In this document: positions 37,291 to 44,685 of the stretch, piece by piece
Numbering within the stretch: the first letter of the stretch is position 1
Layout of the letters: each line of letters begins with the position of its first letter
Origin: Spirochaetota bacterium
Lineage (GTDB): Bacteria; Spirochaetota; Brachyspiria; Brachyspirales; JACRPF01
Length of the DNA: 59,468 bases
Assembly: GCA_038043445.1 (NCBI GenBank)
Contig: JBBTBY010000022.1
Span: 1-59,468 of the forward strand
Direction of reading: 5' to 3'
Made by a program: the position numbers and the translations under genes
The notes under the pieces: model-generated
What the model was told of the DNA's origin: nothing
What the model saw: the letters and a program-made list of their open reading frames with translations, nothing else
Databases searched by the model: none

Positions 37291-38916
37291 CTATTCCGCC
37301 CCGTGTCCGAGGTATGTCCTTAACTTTTCATCCTCGAACTTTTCCTCCGCCTTCTTTTCCTTCGTCACGAGCGACGCGACGATGCCCGCGATGAACGCCG
37401 CCGTCATTGAGATGATGGCCGGGTTCTTGAGCGGGAATATCGGCGATGGGTTCTTCATGATATCGACCCATACCGTGGGGCTCAGTATGATGAGCCCGAC
37501 CGAGAGTATCGCACCGGTCAGTATCGACCAGACCGCCCCGGCGGTGGTGAACTTTTTCCAGAGTATCGACATGAGAAGCGCCGGGAAATTCGCGCTGCAG
37601 GCGATGGCGAACGCGAGACCCACCATGAACGCGACGTTCTGCCCTTTGAAGAGGATACCGAGGAGCACCGCGATGATGCCGAAGATACAGGTGGCTATAC
37701 GCGCTACCCTGACCTGCTCTTTTTCGGTCGCCTTCCCTTTTTTTATCACATTGACGTAGATGTCATGTGAGAACGCCGATGCGCCTGCGAGGGTAAGTCC
37801 GGCAACGACGGCAAGTATCGTTGCGAACGCTACTGCGGCGATGAAGCCGAGGAACGGTGTGCCGCCGAGAAGTTCAGCCACAAGCGGTGCCGCCATGTTG
37901 CCGCCCTTGTCTATCTTCGAGATGATATCCCTTCCGACAAGCGCAGCAGCGCCGAATCCGACGATAGGGATGATTATATAGAAGTACCCGATGAAGCCGG
38001 TAGCGTAGAGCACCGACTTGCGGGCGGCCTTCGCATCGGGAACGGTGTAAAAGCGCATGAGAATATGCGGAAGCCCGAGCAGTCCGAACATGAGCGCGAG
38101 CCCGAGCGATATCGCATCGATCGGATTTGATATCAATCCGCCGGGCTCAAGTGCCGCCTGGCCGTACTGTGTCGCTACGGCGCCATAGAGCTCGCCGGGA
38201 TTGAAATGGAATTTCGCGAGAACGATGAAAGCGAGCACCGATACACCGAGGACGAGGAGCACCGCCTTGATTATCTGTACCCAGGTGGTGGCGATCATGC
38301 CGCCGAAGAGCACATACGCAAGCATGATGATGCCGACGATGACGGCGGCTATCTCATACGGAATACCGAACATGAGCTTGATGAGATTGCCCGAGCCGAC
38401 CATCTGTGCGATGGTGTAGAAGAGGACGGTCAGAATGCCGCCGAAAGCCGCGGCTATGCGAATGGGGGTGTTCTTCAGGCGGAATGCTACGACATCGGTG
38501 AACGTGAATTTGCCGAGATTGCGGAGCGGCTCGGCAATGAGGAACATGAGCGCGGGCCAGCCGACAAGCCAGCCGACAGCGTATATCATGCCGTCATATC
38601 CCTTGAGGGCGACAAGACCGGCGATGCCGAGGAACGATGCGGCGCTCATATAGTCGCCTGACAATGCGAGCCCGTTCTGGAGGGCGCTTACGCTTCTGCC
38701 CGCGGCATAATATTCGGAGGATGTTTTCGTTTTCTTCGCCGCCCAATAGGTTATCACAAGTGTAATGGCAACGATACCGAAAAAGAACAGAATGGAGGGG
38801 AGCGTGGGAGAGCCGAGCGTGGTAGCTTTCGCCGCTGGTGCGGCGGCGGCGGCGGCATCTGCGAACAGAGAAAGCGATGATATGCCGGCAAGTATGACGA
38901 AGAATGCCTTTTTCAT
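37291..38916 (-). CDS. actP: Sodium:solute symporter, ActP (acetate/monocarboxylate) subfamily
   Basis: The ATG at 38916 (GGA 8 nt upstream) gives 541 residues. The first 20-25 residues are a signal-like hydrophobic start (AFFVILAGISSLSLFADA), a hallmark of ActP, followed by about 13 TM helices. Family motifs include SSEYYAAGRSVSALQNGLALSGDYMS (quoted in two parts: SSEYYAAGRS and NGLALSGDYMSAASFLG), the sodium-binding region, and GLPHILMRFYTV. The family takes up acetate or other short monocarboxylates with sodium. It starts 4 nt after the DUF485 stop, the standard ActP partner. Substrate is inferred from family only. Confidence 0.9.
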   Translation of the reverse strand: MKKAFFVILAGISSLSLFADAAAAAAPAAKATTLGSPTLPSILFFFGIVAITLVITYWAAKKTKTSSEYYAAGRSVSALQNGLALSGDYMSAASFLGIAGLVALKGYDGMIYAVGWLVGWPALMFLIAEPLRNLGKFTFTDVVAFRLKNTPIRIAAAFGGILTVLFYTIAQMVGSGNLIKLMFGIPYEIAAVIVGIIMLAYVLFGGMIATTWVQIIKAVLLVLGVSVLAFIVLAKFHFNPGELYGAVATQYGQAALEPGGLISNPIDAISLGLALMFGLLGLPHILMRFYTVPDAKAARKSVLYATGFIGYFYIIIPIVGFGAAALVGRDIISKIDKGGNMAAPLVAELLGGTPFLGFIAAVAFATILAVVAGLTLAGASAFSHDIYVNVIKKGKATEKEQVRVARIATCIFGIIAVLLGILFKGQNVAFMVGLAFAIACSANFPALLMSILWKKFTTAGAVWSILTGAILSVGLIILSPTVWVDIMKNPSPIFPLKNPAIISMTAAFIAGIVASLVTKEKKAEEKFEDEKLRTYLGHGAE

Positions 38917-38920
38917 AGTG

Positions 38921-39226
38921 TTATCCTTTGACAAGCTTGGTTTTCAAACGTTTGACTTCGGGGTCATGGGCATTGTTCGCCCAAATGATATAGATGAACG
39001 TGAATATCCATGACAGCACAATAACGCCGATGCCGATGGGTATGCCGATAGTGGTGAACTTGGCTATCTTCTGAGACATCAGCGGTTTATTTACCGAGAT
39101 GAGGATAATGTAGCCGTAGTACAGGATGAATTCGAGGACGGTCAGCGTGAAGGCCACCATCCATCTGCTTTTGACAAGCTTCTTGAAGTCAAACGAGTCC
39201 AGCATTTTTTTTGCCGCAGCATTCAT
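38921..39226 (-). CDS. DUF485 membrane protein, partner of ActP symporter
   Basis: The ATG at 39226 has AAGGAG about 9 nt upstream and gives 101 residues; the frame extends further upstream, but that part overlaps the 5' leader. Two TM helices (MVAFTLTVLEFILYYGYIIL and IGIPIGIGVIVLSWIFTFIY) and the preceding KKLVKSRWM match DUF485 (YjcH type). DUF485 genes almost always precede ActP, as here with a 4-nt gap. The function is not established; a small subunit or assembly factor for the symporter is the usual guess. Confidence 0.88.
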   Translation of the reverse strand: MNAAAKKMLDSFDFKKLVKSRWMVAFTLTVLEFILYYGYIILISVNKPLMSQKIAKFTTIGIPIGIGVIVLSWIFTFIYIIWANNAHDPEVKRLKTKLVKG

Positions 39227-39319
39227 GCGATATGCTCCTTGCACCCATTGTGGCGCGTCGTAACGCAACGGCGTGCAATTGCATACGCATTTCTGCATCG
39301 CCCCGAACATAAAAAACGA

Positions 39320-39348
39320 ATTAATACTATCGGCATGATAGCATTAAT
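39320..39348. promoter_or_regulatory. 29-bp dyad overlapping the -10 box of the DUF485-ActP operon
   Basis: Arms ATTAATACTATC and GATAGCATTAAT are complementary except for one base and flank GGCAT. The dyad covers the -10 box and start point, the position expected of a repressor operator. Confidence 0.55.
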
Positions 39349-39363
39349 ATGAATTTATGTCAA
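39335..39363 (-). promoter_or_regulatory. Promoter of the DUF485-ActP operon
   Basis: TTGACA (39358-39363), a 17-nt spacer and TATCAT (39335-39340). The leader would be about 100 nt; apart from the AAGGAG site I see no known riboswitch in it. Confidence 0.75.
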
Positions 39364-39462
39364 AACGCGCATGGCGAATGCCGCGAAAACAACATGCGAT
39401 ATTCCCTGTACGCCCATGAACAACGAGACTTCATCTGGGCCGATGTCAAGGTCGGATATACT

Positions 39463-40746
39463 TCAGCGCCAGTGCTTCTCAATAAGCTCGCGGAGTATGC
39501 GCACCGCTTTTCCCGGGCGGCTTTTCTCTCCGGAGATGGAATACACATCGCGGAATACAACCTCAAGCGTACCGCCCTTGGCCGCGGTCAGTGTTTTCGC
39601 CATATGCTCACGATATCGCGCTTCGTCAAAGGCACCGACACCGATGAGCGTCGGGTCGGGTTTCCGTGAGTAGATGATGCGTGAACCGCGAAGCCGCTCG
39701 CCCATGAAGTTCTCGTTGCACCATGCCGATATCGATACTTTGCGGAGATTCGGGAGCTTTGAAAGACAATCGTCCCAGATGGTGTGCACCGGCTCGCAGC
39801 AGCCGTAATAGACAAGCCCGCATTCGGCGGCAAGCTCGCGGTATGTGGGGAAGATGAGATCAGCGTACATGGACGGCGACACGGATATCGTTTCCTGGGA
39901 GTTCATGTTCACCCAGAGGTCAGAAAGTTTCACCCCGGCTGATACATCGTCTTTCGGGAGTTCATCGGTGAAGCCGTAGCTCCCGGCACCCGCGTACTGA
40001 TTGCCGTTGTTGAGCGTAAGGAGGCCCTCATACTCGAGCCAGCGAATGAAGCGCCGCGCATCGTCGCGAAGGAAGCGATAGAGATCGCGTACGGCATCGG
40101 GCGTGTCTATGAGCGCCATGCAATAGCGCTCCATGCCCATGAGCCGTATACACTTCGCGGAAATCCCCAGATACCAGTCAAGTATGCGATTGGTACGCCG
40201 AAGGGGGAGTATATCGCCGAGAACGTCTTCAGCGAAGGCCATACGCTGTGCCGCCATTTCTCGGTTCACTGAGAAAACGGACGGCTTGAGGATGTGAAAG
40301 TCGCGGATAAGGTCGGTGATGGGACTTTCATCGTGATAGCCGAGTTCGAGTCCGCGCGCGTCTTTTACCCGTGAGCGCGATATGTTCAGATCGAATTCTT
40401 TGAACGAAATATCCGCTTCATCAATGGCGAGCCATGGCGAGATGACCTTATCATCGTCGATGAGCTCGTGATTGAGTATCGGTTCGATGAGCTTACGCTC
40501 GATACGCGCTGCCTCGGGGCTTTCACAGCGGAGCGCAGGCAGGAAATCGGCGGCAAAAGAACCGACTTCCATGACTATCATGGGGCTGCCGGCCGATAGT
40601 GAATTATGCGCATACCAGCGCTTTTCACGTTCGGCCATCACGGGAAGCGCGGCATAGTCGCGGTACTTTTTCGCCAGATCGCGCAGATACACGCGTTCAC
40701 TTTCGGTTATGGTGAACATACTTGTTCGTTCCGCTGCTGCTTGCAT
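39463..40746 (-). CDS. URO-D-fold protein, second copy (CCEP subgroup)
   Basis: This 427-residue protein lacks similarity to HemE but has the layout of a distant URO-D subgroup: LVYYGCCEPVHTIWDDCLSKLPNLRKVSISAWCN (given in parts: YYGCCEPVHTIW near residue 313, then VSISAWCNENF), followed by YSRKPDPTLIG. The paired cysteines with His could bind zinc as in corrinoid methyltransferases. The function is unknown. The ATG is preceded by AAGGAGTTCCCC, identical to the site before the other URO-D gene at 28523. It is divergent from the AraC gene at 40843, so the arrangement of the first URO-D/AraC pair is repeated here. Confidence 0.7.
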   Translation of the reverse strand: MQAAAERTSMFTITESERVYLRDLAKKYRDYAALPVMAEREKRWYAHNSLSAGSPMIVMEVGSFAADFLPALRCESPEAARIERKLIEPILNHELIDDDKVISPWLAIDEADISFKEFDLNISRSRVKDARGLELGYHDESPITDLIRDFHILKPSVFSVNREMAAQRMAFAEDVLGDILPLRRTNRILDWYLGISAKCIRLMGMERYCMALIDTPDAVRDLYRFLRDDARRFIRWLEYEGLLTLNNGNQYAGAGSYGFTDELPKDDVSAGVKLSDLWVNMNSQETISVSPSMYADLIFPTYRELAAECGLVYYGCCEPVHTIWDDCLSKLPNLRKVSISAWCNENFMGERLRGSRIIYSRKPDPTLIGVGAFDEARYREHMAKTLTAAKGGTLEVVFRDVYSISGEKSRPGKAVRILRELIEKHWR

Positions 40747-40767
40747 GGGGAACTCCTTGAAATTCTT

Positions 40768-40844
40768 GATATGTGATATATAATAGCTTTATATTTATCG
40801 AATAATAGGTGCATATCGTGATAATATGTATGGATATGTGATAT
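40768..40844. repeat. Direct repeats GATATGTGATAT in the AraC/URO-D intergenic region
   Basis: GATATGTGATAT occurs at 40768-40779 and again at 40833-40844, with start points 65 bp apart. The second copy overlaps the ATG of the AraC gene. Spaced direct repeats between divergent genes are typical AraC-family binding sites. Confidence 0.5.
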
Positions 40845-41682
40845 GGTCATTCATCACTGGGGCGTACATATAGCGACCGCGGGGGATATAGCGCTTCCCC
40901 GCACCCGGCTTATCTATGAAAGCACGGTGACCGGTACCCCGTATCGATACGCGGGCAAAGATAGAAGCGATACAATTTCGCTTTTCCAGTATACGATATC
41001 CGGCAGCGGCATGTTCTCAGATGAGCGGGGCGAGCGATCATTGTCCGAAGGTGAAGGATTCCTCGTCAATCATAACGACCCCTCGTATGTGTACTGGTAT
41101 CCGAAGGAATTCCGCACGCCGTGGGTAGTGCTCTGGGCCTCGTTCGAGGGCGGCGGTTATCGCGATATGGTCGCCGGGCTTAATCGCGCTTTCGGCCGCG
41201 TGTTCTCCCTCCCGAGAACGTCCCCGATAATACGCAGTATGCGCACGTATAATCCCGGGGCGGTACGTACGATACAGCAGAGCGCATCGGAAAGTGCGCG
41301 CATCGCTTTCGATCTGCTCATCGCACTCGCCGCATCCACCGGGGCGTCGCTCGCACACGACGCCGGCGATATACTCATCCGGCGTGCGCTCGAATTGCTC
41401 AATGCGGATGCCGGACGGCTTTTTACATCGTCCGAACTGGCAGCGCGGCTGTCGGTGTCCCGCGAGCATTTAAGCCGCGTATTCCGTGAACGTCTGAAGA
41501 CATCGCCCTATGACCACATCATCAGGCAGAAGATGGAGCTCGCGAAAATAGATCTGCGCTATGGGGGGGCCACGGTGCAGGAAATTGCGCGTCGATACGG
41601 CTTTCCGGCCGCAGCGCGTTTTTCGTCGTTATTCCGAAGCATTATGGGAATGACACCGCGCGAGTGGCGCAAGCGGGGCTGA
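40843..41682 (+). CDS. AraC family transcriptional regulator
   Basis: The protein has 279 residues. The N-terminal sensor is cupin-like (SLFQYTISGSGMFSD, SEGEGFLVNHND, WVVLWASFEG). The C-terminal double helix-turn-helix is at about 180-279 (FTSSELAARLSVSREHLSRVF; VQEIARRYGFPAAARFSSLFR; MGMTPREWRKR). No Shine-Dalgarno sequence precedes the ATG, and a possible AraC site overlaps it. It probably controls the divergent URO-D-like gene. Confidence 0.92.
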   Translation: MVIHHWGVHIATAGDIALPRTRLIYESTVTGTPYRYAGKDRSDTISLFQYTISGSGMFSDERGERSLSEGEGFLVNHNDPSYVYWYPKEFRTPWVVLWASFEGGGYRDMVAGLNRAFGRVFSLPRTSPIIRSMRTYNPGAVRTIQQSASESARIAFDLLIALAASTGASLAHDAGDILIRRALELLNADAGRLFTSSELAARLSVSREHLSRVFRERLKTSPYDHIIRQKMELAKIDLRYGGATVQEIARRYGFPAAARFSSLFRSIMGMTPREWRKRG

Positions 41683-41707
41683 ATCCTTTCACTCGTGTCG
41701 TAAGCCA

Positions 41708-41735
41708 TTGACGGGGTGCTCCCGGGGAGTATACT
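41708..41735 (+). promoter_or_regulatory. Promoter of the small PAS gene
   Basis: TTGACG (41708-41713), a 16-nt spacer and TATACT (41730-41735), giving a start near 41742. This excludes the longer frame beginning at 41716 and favours the ATG at 41800. Confidence 0.72.
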
Positions 41736-41799
41736 GAGAACAGTTGTTCCGTCGCGATCGGCTGCCGTGTTCTATGTTGAGTTGAGACAGGGGTGGGCA

Positions 41800-42183
41800 A
41801 TGCCGGAAGAGATATCATTCGTTGTCAACACGATGATGCTCCACGTCAGCCGCGAGGGCTTCGTCGATTACTGCAACAATGCATTCATAAAATTCGTCGG
41901 TCTCCCAAAAGAACAAGTCATCGGCGCCGTATTCGAATCGATAACACGTCTTCCCGGCGGGGAGATATTCAAGGGCATTGAGCTCCCCGGCCCGAAGGAA
42001 AAAAAACTATTCAGCGGCACGAACGCCGGCCGGACATTCGAGATAAAAGCGATAGGCGGCGGTGCCGATATCACGATAAATAAAAAGAAGAAGCAGGACT
42101 GTAAGCCGCATTCTGTCGCGCATGAACATTTATCTATGCGGTCTACCCGGACTTACGGAAAGGATACCGAACGTCCTGTTTAA
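41800..42183 (+). CDS. Small single-PAS-domain protein overlapping rnpB antisense
   Basis: From the ATG at 41800 (GGGGTGGG upstream) the product is 127 residues. Residues about 3-95 are a PAS domain (FVVNTMMLHVSREGFVDYCN, FIKFVGLPKEQVIGAVF, then RTFEIKAIGG). No output domain follows. The last 33 codons (from KKKKQDCK onward) are read from the antisense strand of the 3' end of the RNase P RNA and have no PAS character. This suggests a gene whose original 3' end was lost, or a genuine small sensor that uses the first stop available. The frame is preserved, so it may still be expressed. Confidence 0.6.
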   Translation: MPEEISFVVNTMMLHVSREGFVDYCNNAFIKFVGLPKEQVIGAVFESITRLPGGEIFKGIELPGPKEKKLFSGTNAGRTFEIKAIGGGADITINKKKKQDCKPHSVAHEHLSMRSTRTYGKDTERPV

Positions 42184-42405
42184 CCTTGCCTCGGGCGGGG
42201 TTTACCATGCCGCAACGGATCGCTCCGTGCGCGGTGCGCTCTTACCGCACCATTGCACCCTTACCGTTTCCGGCGGTCTGTTTTCTGTTGCACTTTCCAT
42301 CGGCTCACGCCGTCAGGCCGTTAGCCTGCGCCCATCCCTTTTGAGGTGCGGACTTTCCTCAGCGGACCATTGGCCCGCCGCGTTCATGCATCCTGCTTCT
42401 TCTTT
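42083..42405 (-). ncRNA. rnpB: RNase P RNA (bacterial type A)
   Basis: The reverse strand carries the conserved blocks of RNase P RNA in order: GAGGAAAGTCCG (CR-I), ACAGAAAACAGACCGCC, AAGGGTGCAA, GTAAGAGCGCACCG, GGTAAACCCC, GGGTAGACCGC and ACAGAATGCGGCTTACAG (CR-V). The 5' and 3' ends pair through TCCTGCTTCTT and its complement to form P1 (42391-42405 with 42083-42098), which fixes the boundaries. It is the catalytic subunit that trims tRNA 5' leaders. P1 is followed by TTTTT, which may serve as terminator. No -10 box is visible directly upstream, so it may be processed from the tRNA-rpsU transcript. Confidence 0.96.
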
Positions 42406-42427
42406 TGTTTCAGAGAACGTCAAGCTG

Positions 42428-42455
42428 TGTGCCCGGAGCGGAATTGAACCGTGCC
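42428..42455 (-). other. tRNA 3'-end relic
   Basis: On the minus strand GGTTCAATTCC followed by GCTCCGGGCACA looks like the T-loop, T-stem 3' strand and acceptor 3' strand of a tRNA. The matching 5' half (D-arm, anticodon arm) is absent, and the T-stem 5' strand is disrupted by a GC-rich repeat. It looks like a tRNA fragment rather than a working gene. Confidence 0.4.
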
Positions 42456-42462
42456 CCGAGCC

Positions 42463-42501
42463 GTTGCCCCGAGCATGTCGAGGTGGGAGCCGAGGGGCAA
42501 C
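42463..42501. repeat. GC-rich inverted repeat after rpsU
   Basis: GTTGCCCC (42463-42470) pairs with GGGGCAAC (42494-42501). TGCCCCGAGC occurs twice nearby (42452-42461 and 42465-42474). The motif resembles short palindromic intergenic repeats (CGACATGCTCGGGG type) found in many bacterial genomes. It lacks a U-tract, so it is a poor terminator. Confidence 0.45.
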
Positions 42502-42710
42502 TACGAGAGACCCAACCGGCGCTCTTTCTTGATCTTGCGCTTCAGGCGTTTTTCCGCCTTCTCGCGTTTCATCTTGCGCTCGAGCGAGGGTTTCTTGTAG
42601 AACTGCTTCTCCTTGATGTCCTGGAGAATGCCTTCGTTCTCGCACTGACGGCGAAAGCGCTTGACCGCTGATTCGACCGACTCGCCTTCGTTGATGACGA
42701 CTTTGGCCAC
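42501..42710 (-). CDS. rpsU: 30S ribosomal protein S21
   Basis: The 69-residue protein is typical S21: VVINEGESVESAVKRFRRQ followed by a very basic tail (KREKAEKRLKRKIKKERR). S21 binds the small subunit near the 16S 3' end and helps start-site recognition on mRNAs. It lies 29 nt downstream of tRNA-Met and upstream of rnpB, rather than in the common rpsU-dnaG-rpoD arrangement. Confidence 0.96.
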   Translation of the reverse strand: MAKVVINEGESVESAVKRFRRQCENEGILQDIKEKQFYKKPSLERKMKREKAEKRLKRKIKKERRLGLS

Positions 42711-42739
42711 TGTAAATCACCTGCTTTTTTTAAGGTTAT

Positions 42740-42812
42740 TAGCGGAGAAGGGACTCGAACCCTTGACACTCGCCTTATGAGAGCGATGCTCTACCGACTG
42801 AGCTACCCCGCC
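42740..42812 (-). tRNA. tRNA-Met (elongator, anticodon CAT)
   Basis: Reading the minus strand, GGCGGGG starts the acceptor, the D-arm is GCTCAGTCGGTAGAGC, the anticodon loop CTCATAA gives CAT, and the T-arm is AAGGGTTCGAGTCCCTT with discriminator A. The 1-72 position can pair (G-U), as expected of an elongator. CCA is not encoded. A lysidine-modified Ile tRNA with the same anticodon is less likely given the GGCGGGG acceptor. Confidence 0.9.
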
Positions 42813-42864
42813 GCATTCACGGGAACAACGGCCGTGGCCCGAACGCTTCCAGACCACGACCGAT

Positions 42865-42937
<73 letters not shown>

Positions 42938-42967
42938 GTATTGAGGTGCCCCTGAAAAGGGTATTCG

Positions 42968-42996
42968 AGTATACTATTGTAAAAAAATAATGTCAA
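42968..42996 (-). promoter_or_regulatory. Promoter of the tRNA-fMet/tRNA-Met/rpsU unit
   Basis: TTGACA (42991-42996), a 17-nt spacer and TATACT (42968-42973) about 30 nt before the initiator tRNA. This is the strongest promoter seen in the window. Confidence 0.88.
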
Positions 42997-43087
42997 GCGC
43001 GAAATGATCGAAAACGGAGAGTATTGCGAAAATGGCGTACGCACGAGTATATGTAGAAATGGTGTAACAAAGCGAGAGAAAGGAACA

Positions 43088-43111
43088 GAACAAGGTCATG
43101 ACCCCTTGTTC
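43088..43111 (-). terminator. Intrinsic terminator of the FlgA-YggT operon
   Basis: GAACAAGG and CCTTGTTC form an 8-bp stem around an 8-nt loop. A pyrimidine-rich run follows on the minus strand, and TCTCTCTTTT follows on the plus strand. It lies about 55 nt after the YggT stop. Confidence 0.55.
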
Positions 43112-43165
43112 TCTCTTTTCGCGACAGTCTCAATGTTTAAGGTGCGGCGATTCGGAATGCTGTTA

Positions 43166-43510
43166 TCAGCCGCCGAAACCGCCGGAGATGATAGCGCGCT
43201 TCAGGAGCATGAACAGCCAGGTAAGCACCTGCGGCAGTATGTTCGCAACGACGAAGAGGAATATGAAGGGCGATATATCTATCACGCCGATGATGAGCTT
43301 CTCACGAATGCTGCCGAACACGCGGTCGATGACGCCGTCGGTAGCCGCGCTCACGATGCGTATGAGCGTATTGTCGGGATTGATCTGCACGACGCCGAAG
43401 GCCTGAAGCCAGCTCATGATTATCCATGCGAGCCAGAGGAGCGAATAGAGATAGAGCCCCCCGATGACGATGTACTGTACGATATCGATGATGGTGATGA
43501 TGATGCCCAC
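43166..43510 (-). CDS. YggT family membrane protein
   Basis: The 114-residue protein has two hydrophobic helical blocks (IVQYIVIGGLYLYSLLWLAWIIMSW in parts: VQYIVIGGLYLYSLLWLAW; and FIFLFVVANILPQVLTWLFML) around a polar loop with NTLIRIVSAATDGVIDRVFG. This is the YggT/YlmG layout. The family is linked to osmotic tolerance and cell-division or membrane organisation; the molecular role is not known. It is the last gene of the operon with STAS, REC-kinase and FlgA, 11 nt after the STAS stop. Confidence 0.85.
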   Translation of the reverse strand: MGIIITIIDIVQYIVIGGLYLYSLLWLAWIIMSWLQAFGVVQINPDNTLIRIVSAATDGVIDRVFGSIREKLIIGVIDISPFIFLFVVANILPQVLTWLFMLLKRAIISGGFGG

Positions 43511-43521
43511 GGGAATTCCTG

Positions 43522-43854
43522 TTATTTCATTTCAGCGAATGAGGCATCGCGTGTCGCATCGATGCCGACGATGGAGGTGAACTGCATGGTCTCGAACACG
43601 CCCTTGAGCTTGCCGCCGACGGCGCAGAAGCGCACCACGCCGCCCTGTTCAAAGACCTTTTTCAGAAGCTGCGCGATGACGCCGAGCCCATAGGAACAGA
43701 TATAGTCCGTATCGCTGAAATCCACAATGTACTTTCGCGAACCGTTGTCGAAGGCGTCATTGAGCTTTGCCTCAAGGATATCCACATCGTCGATAAGGAC
43801 ATTCCCGCCCAGCGCGACGACCGATATCCCGTTCACCGAAATCACCGTTATCAT
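43522..43854 (-). CDS. STAS-domain anti-anti-sigma factor
   Basis: The 110-residue protein is a single STAS domain (VVALGGNVLIDDVDILEAKL; KYIVDFSDTDYICSYGLGVI). Ser54 in CSYGLG is at the position of the regulatory phospho-serine of SpoIIAA/RsbV. In partner-switching systems the unphosphorylated form binds the anti-sigma kinase and frees the sigma factor. The upstream gene encodes a matching HATPase kinase, 31 nt away, which makes a working pair likely. Confidence 0.88.
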   Translation of the reverse strand: MITVISVNGISVVALGGNVLIDDVDILEAKLNDAFDNGSRKYIVDFSDTDYICSYGLGVIAQLLKKVFEQGGVVRFCAVGGKLKGVFETMQFTSIVGIDATRDASFAEMK

Positions 43855-43885
43855 TGCGCACTCCTCGAACGGGGCATATTCTAGC

Positions 43886-44680
43886 TCACTTCCTGTTTTT
43901 TATCAATACGATGCGCCGCCCGCCGTTCTCATAGCGGTATTCGTCGGTGTACATCTCGATGAGGGCGATGCCCCGACCGCTCCCGCGATAGATATCCGGC
44001 GCTTTCCGTTCGTCCGCCGCGCGTGAGGCGTATTGAAAACCTTCACCGTCATCCTCTATCGTCACCGTTACGCGCACCGCATCGATGGCGATGTTCGCGC
44101 GTATGTGGTTCTTTTCATCGCTTTTATTGCCGTGCAAGTGCGCGTTCATCATGGCCTCTTCGCAGGCGACGGAGAAACCGCTCCCGGCACGCCCGAGGCC
44201 GTGGAGGGCGAACATATCCGCCGCATAGGTGGAGAAAAGCCCCACGCTCTTCACGCGCGAGGGGAAGTCGAAACTGAAGCTCGCGGTGAGGTAGGGGAAG
44301 ATGTCCTTTTTCTGTTCGCGCTTGAGATAGATATCGCGCGCCGCGGCAACGACGCGCTTGACCTCGTCGAAATCGTAAGGCTTGACGATGAGGTCGTACA
44401 CATTCTGCTTTATGGGAAAAAGCGTATCCTCGATGCGCGATACGTCACAGGTAAGCACGATGGGCACATGCGCCGCCTCAACGAGCTTCTCCCGCCAGAA
44501 ATCGGAAAGCTCGGATATGCGGTTCACATCGGCTATGATGACGGCGTAGCGGTTCTTTTCAAGTTCATGCACCGCTTCGCGCGGGTCGTTCTTCTCTACG
44601 GCGACGAACCCCGCAGCCTTGAGCGGTGCGAGGAGGTTGCCGGCGAACGATTCATCCTCGATGATGAGAACATCTTTCAT
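43886..44680 (-). CDS. Response regulator fused to RsbW-type HATPase (anti-sigma kinase)
   Basis: The 264-residue protein has a receiver domain (1-120; acidic pair Glu8-Asp9, phospho-acceptor Asp51 in VIIADVNR, Lys in DLIVKPYD). A GHKL ATPase follows (about 140-262; N box EEAMMNAHLHGN, G1 DDGEGF, G2 GSGRGIAL). There is no dimerisation/phospho-His domain, so it is not a classical histidine kinase. The ATPase resembles RsbW/SpoIIAB serine kinases, whose target would be the STAS protein encoded next. Phosphorylation of the receiver by a histidine kinase elsewhere would then gate the partner switch. It starts 5 nt after the FlgA stop. Confidence 0.85.
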   Translation of the reverse strand: MKDVLIIEDESFAGNLLAPLKAAGFVAVEKNDPREAVHELEKNRYAVIIADVNRISELSDFWREKLVEAAHVPIVLTCDVSRIEDTLFPIKQNVYDLIVKPYDFDEVKRVVAAARDIYLKREQKKDIFPYLTASFSFDFPSRVKSVGLFSTYAADMFALHGLGRAGSGFSVACEEAMMNAHLHGNKSDEKNHIRANIAIDAVRVTVTIEDDGEGFQYASRAADERKAPDIYRGSGRGIALIEMYTDEYRYENGGRRIVLIKNRK

Positions 44681-44685
44681 GCGGA

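Noticed and set aside
42463-42501. Inverted repeat as rpsU terminator
   Set aside because: The loop is 23 nt and no U-tract follows, so it is listed only as a repeat.
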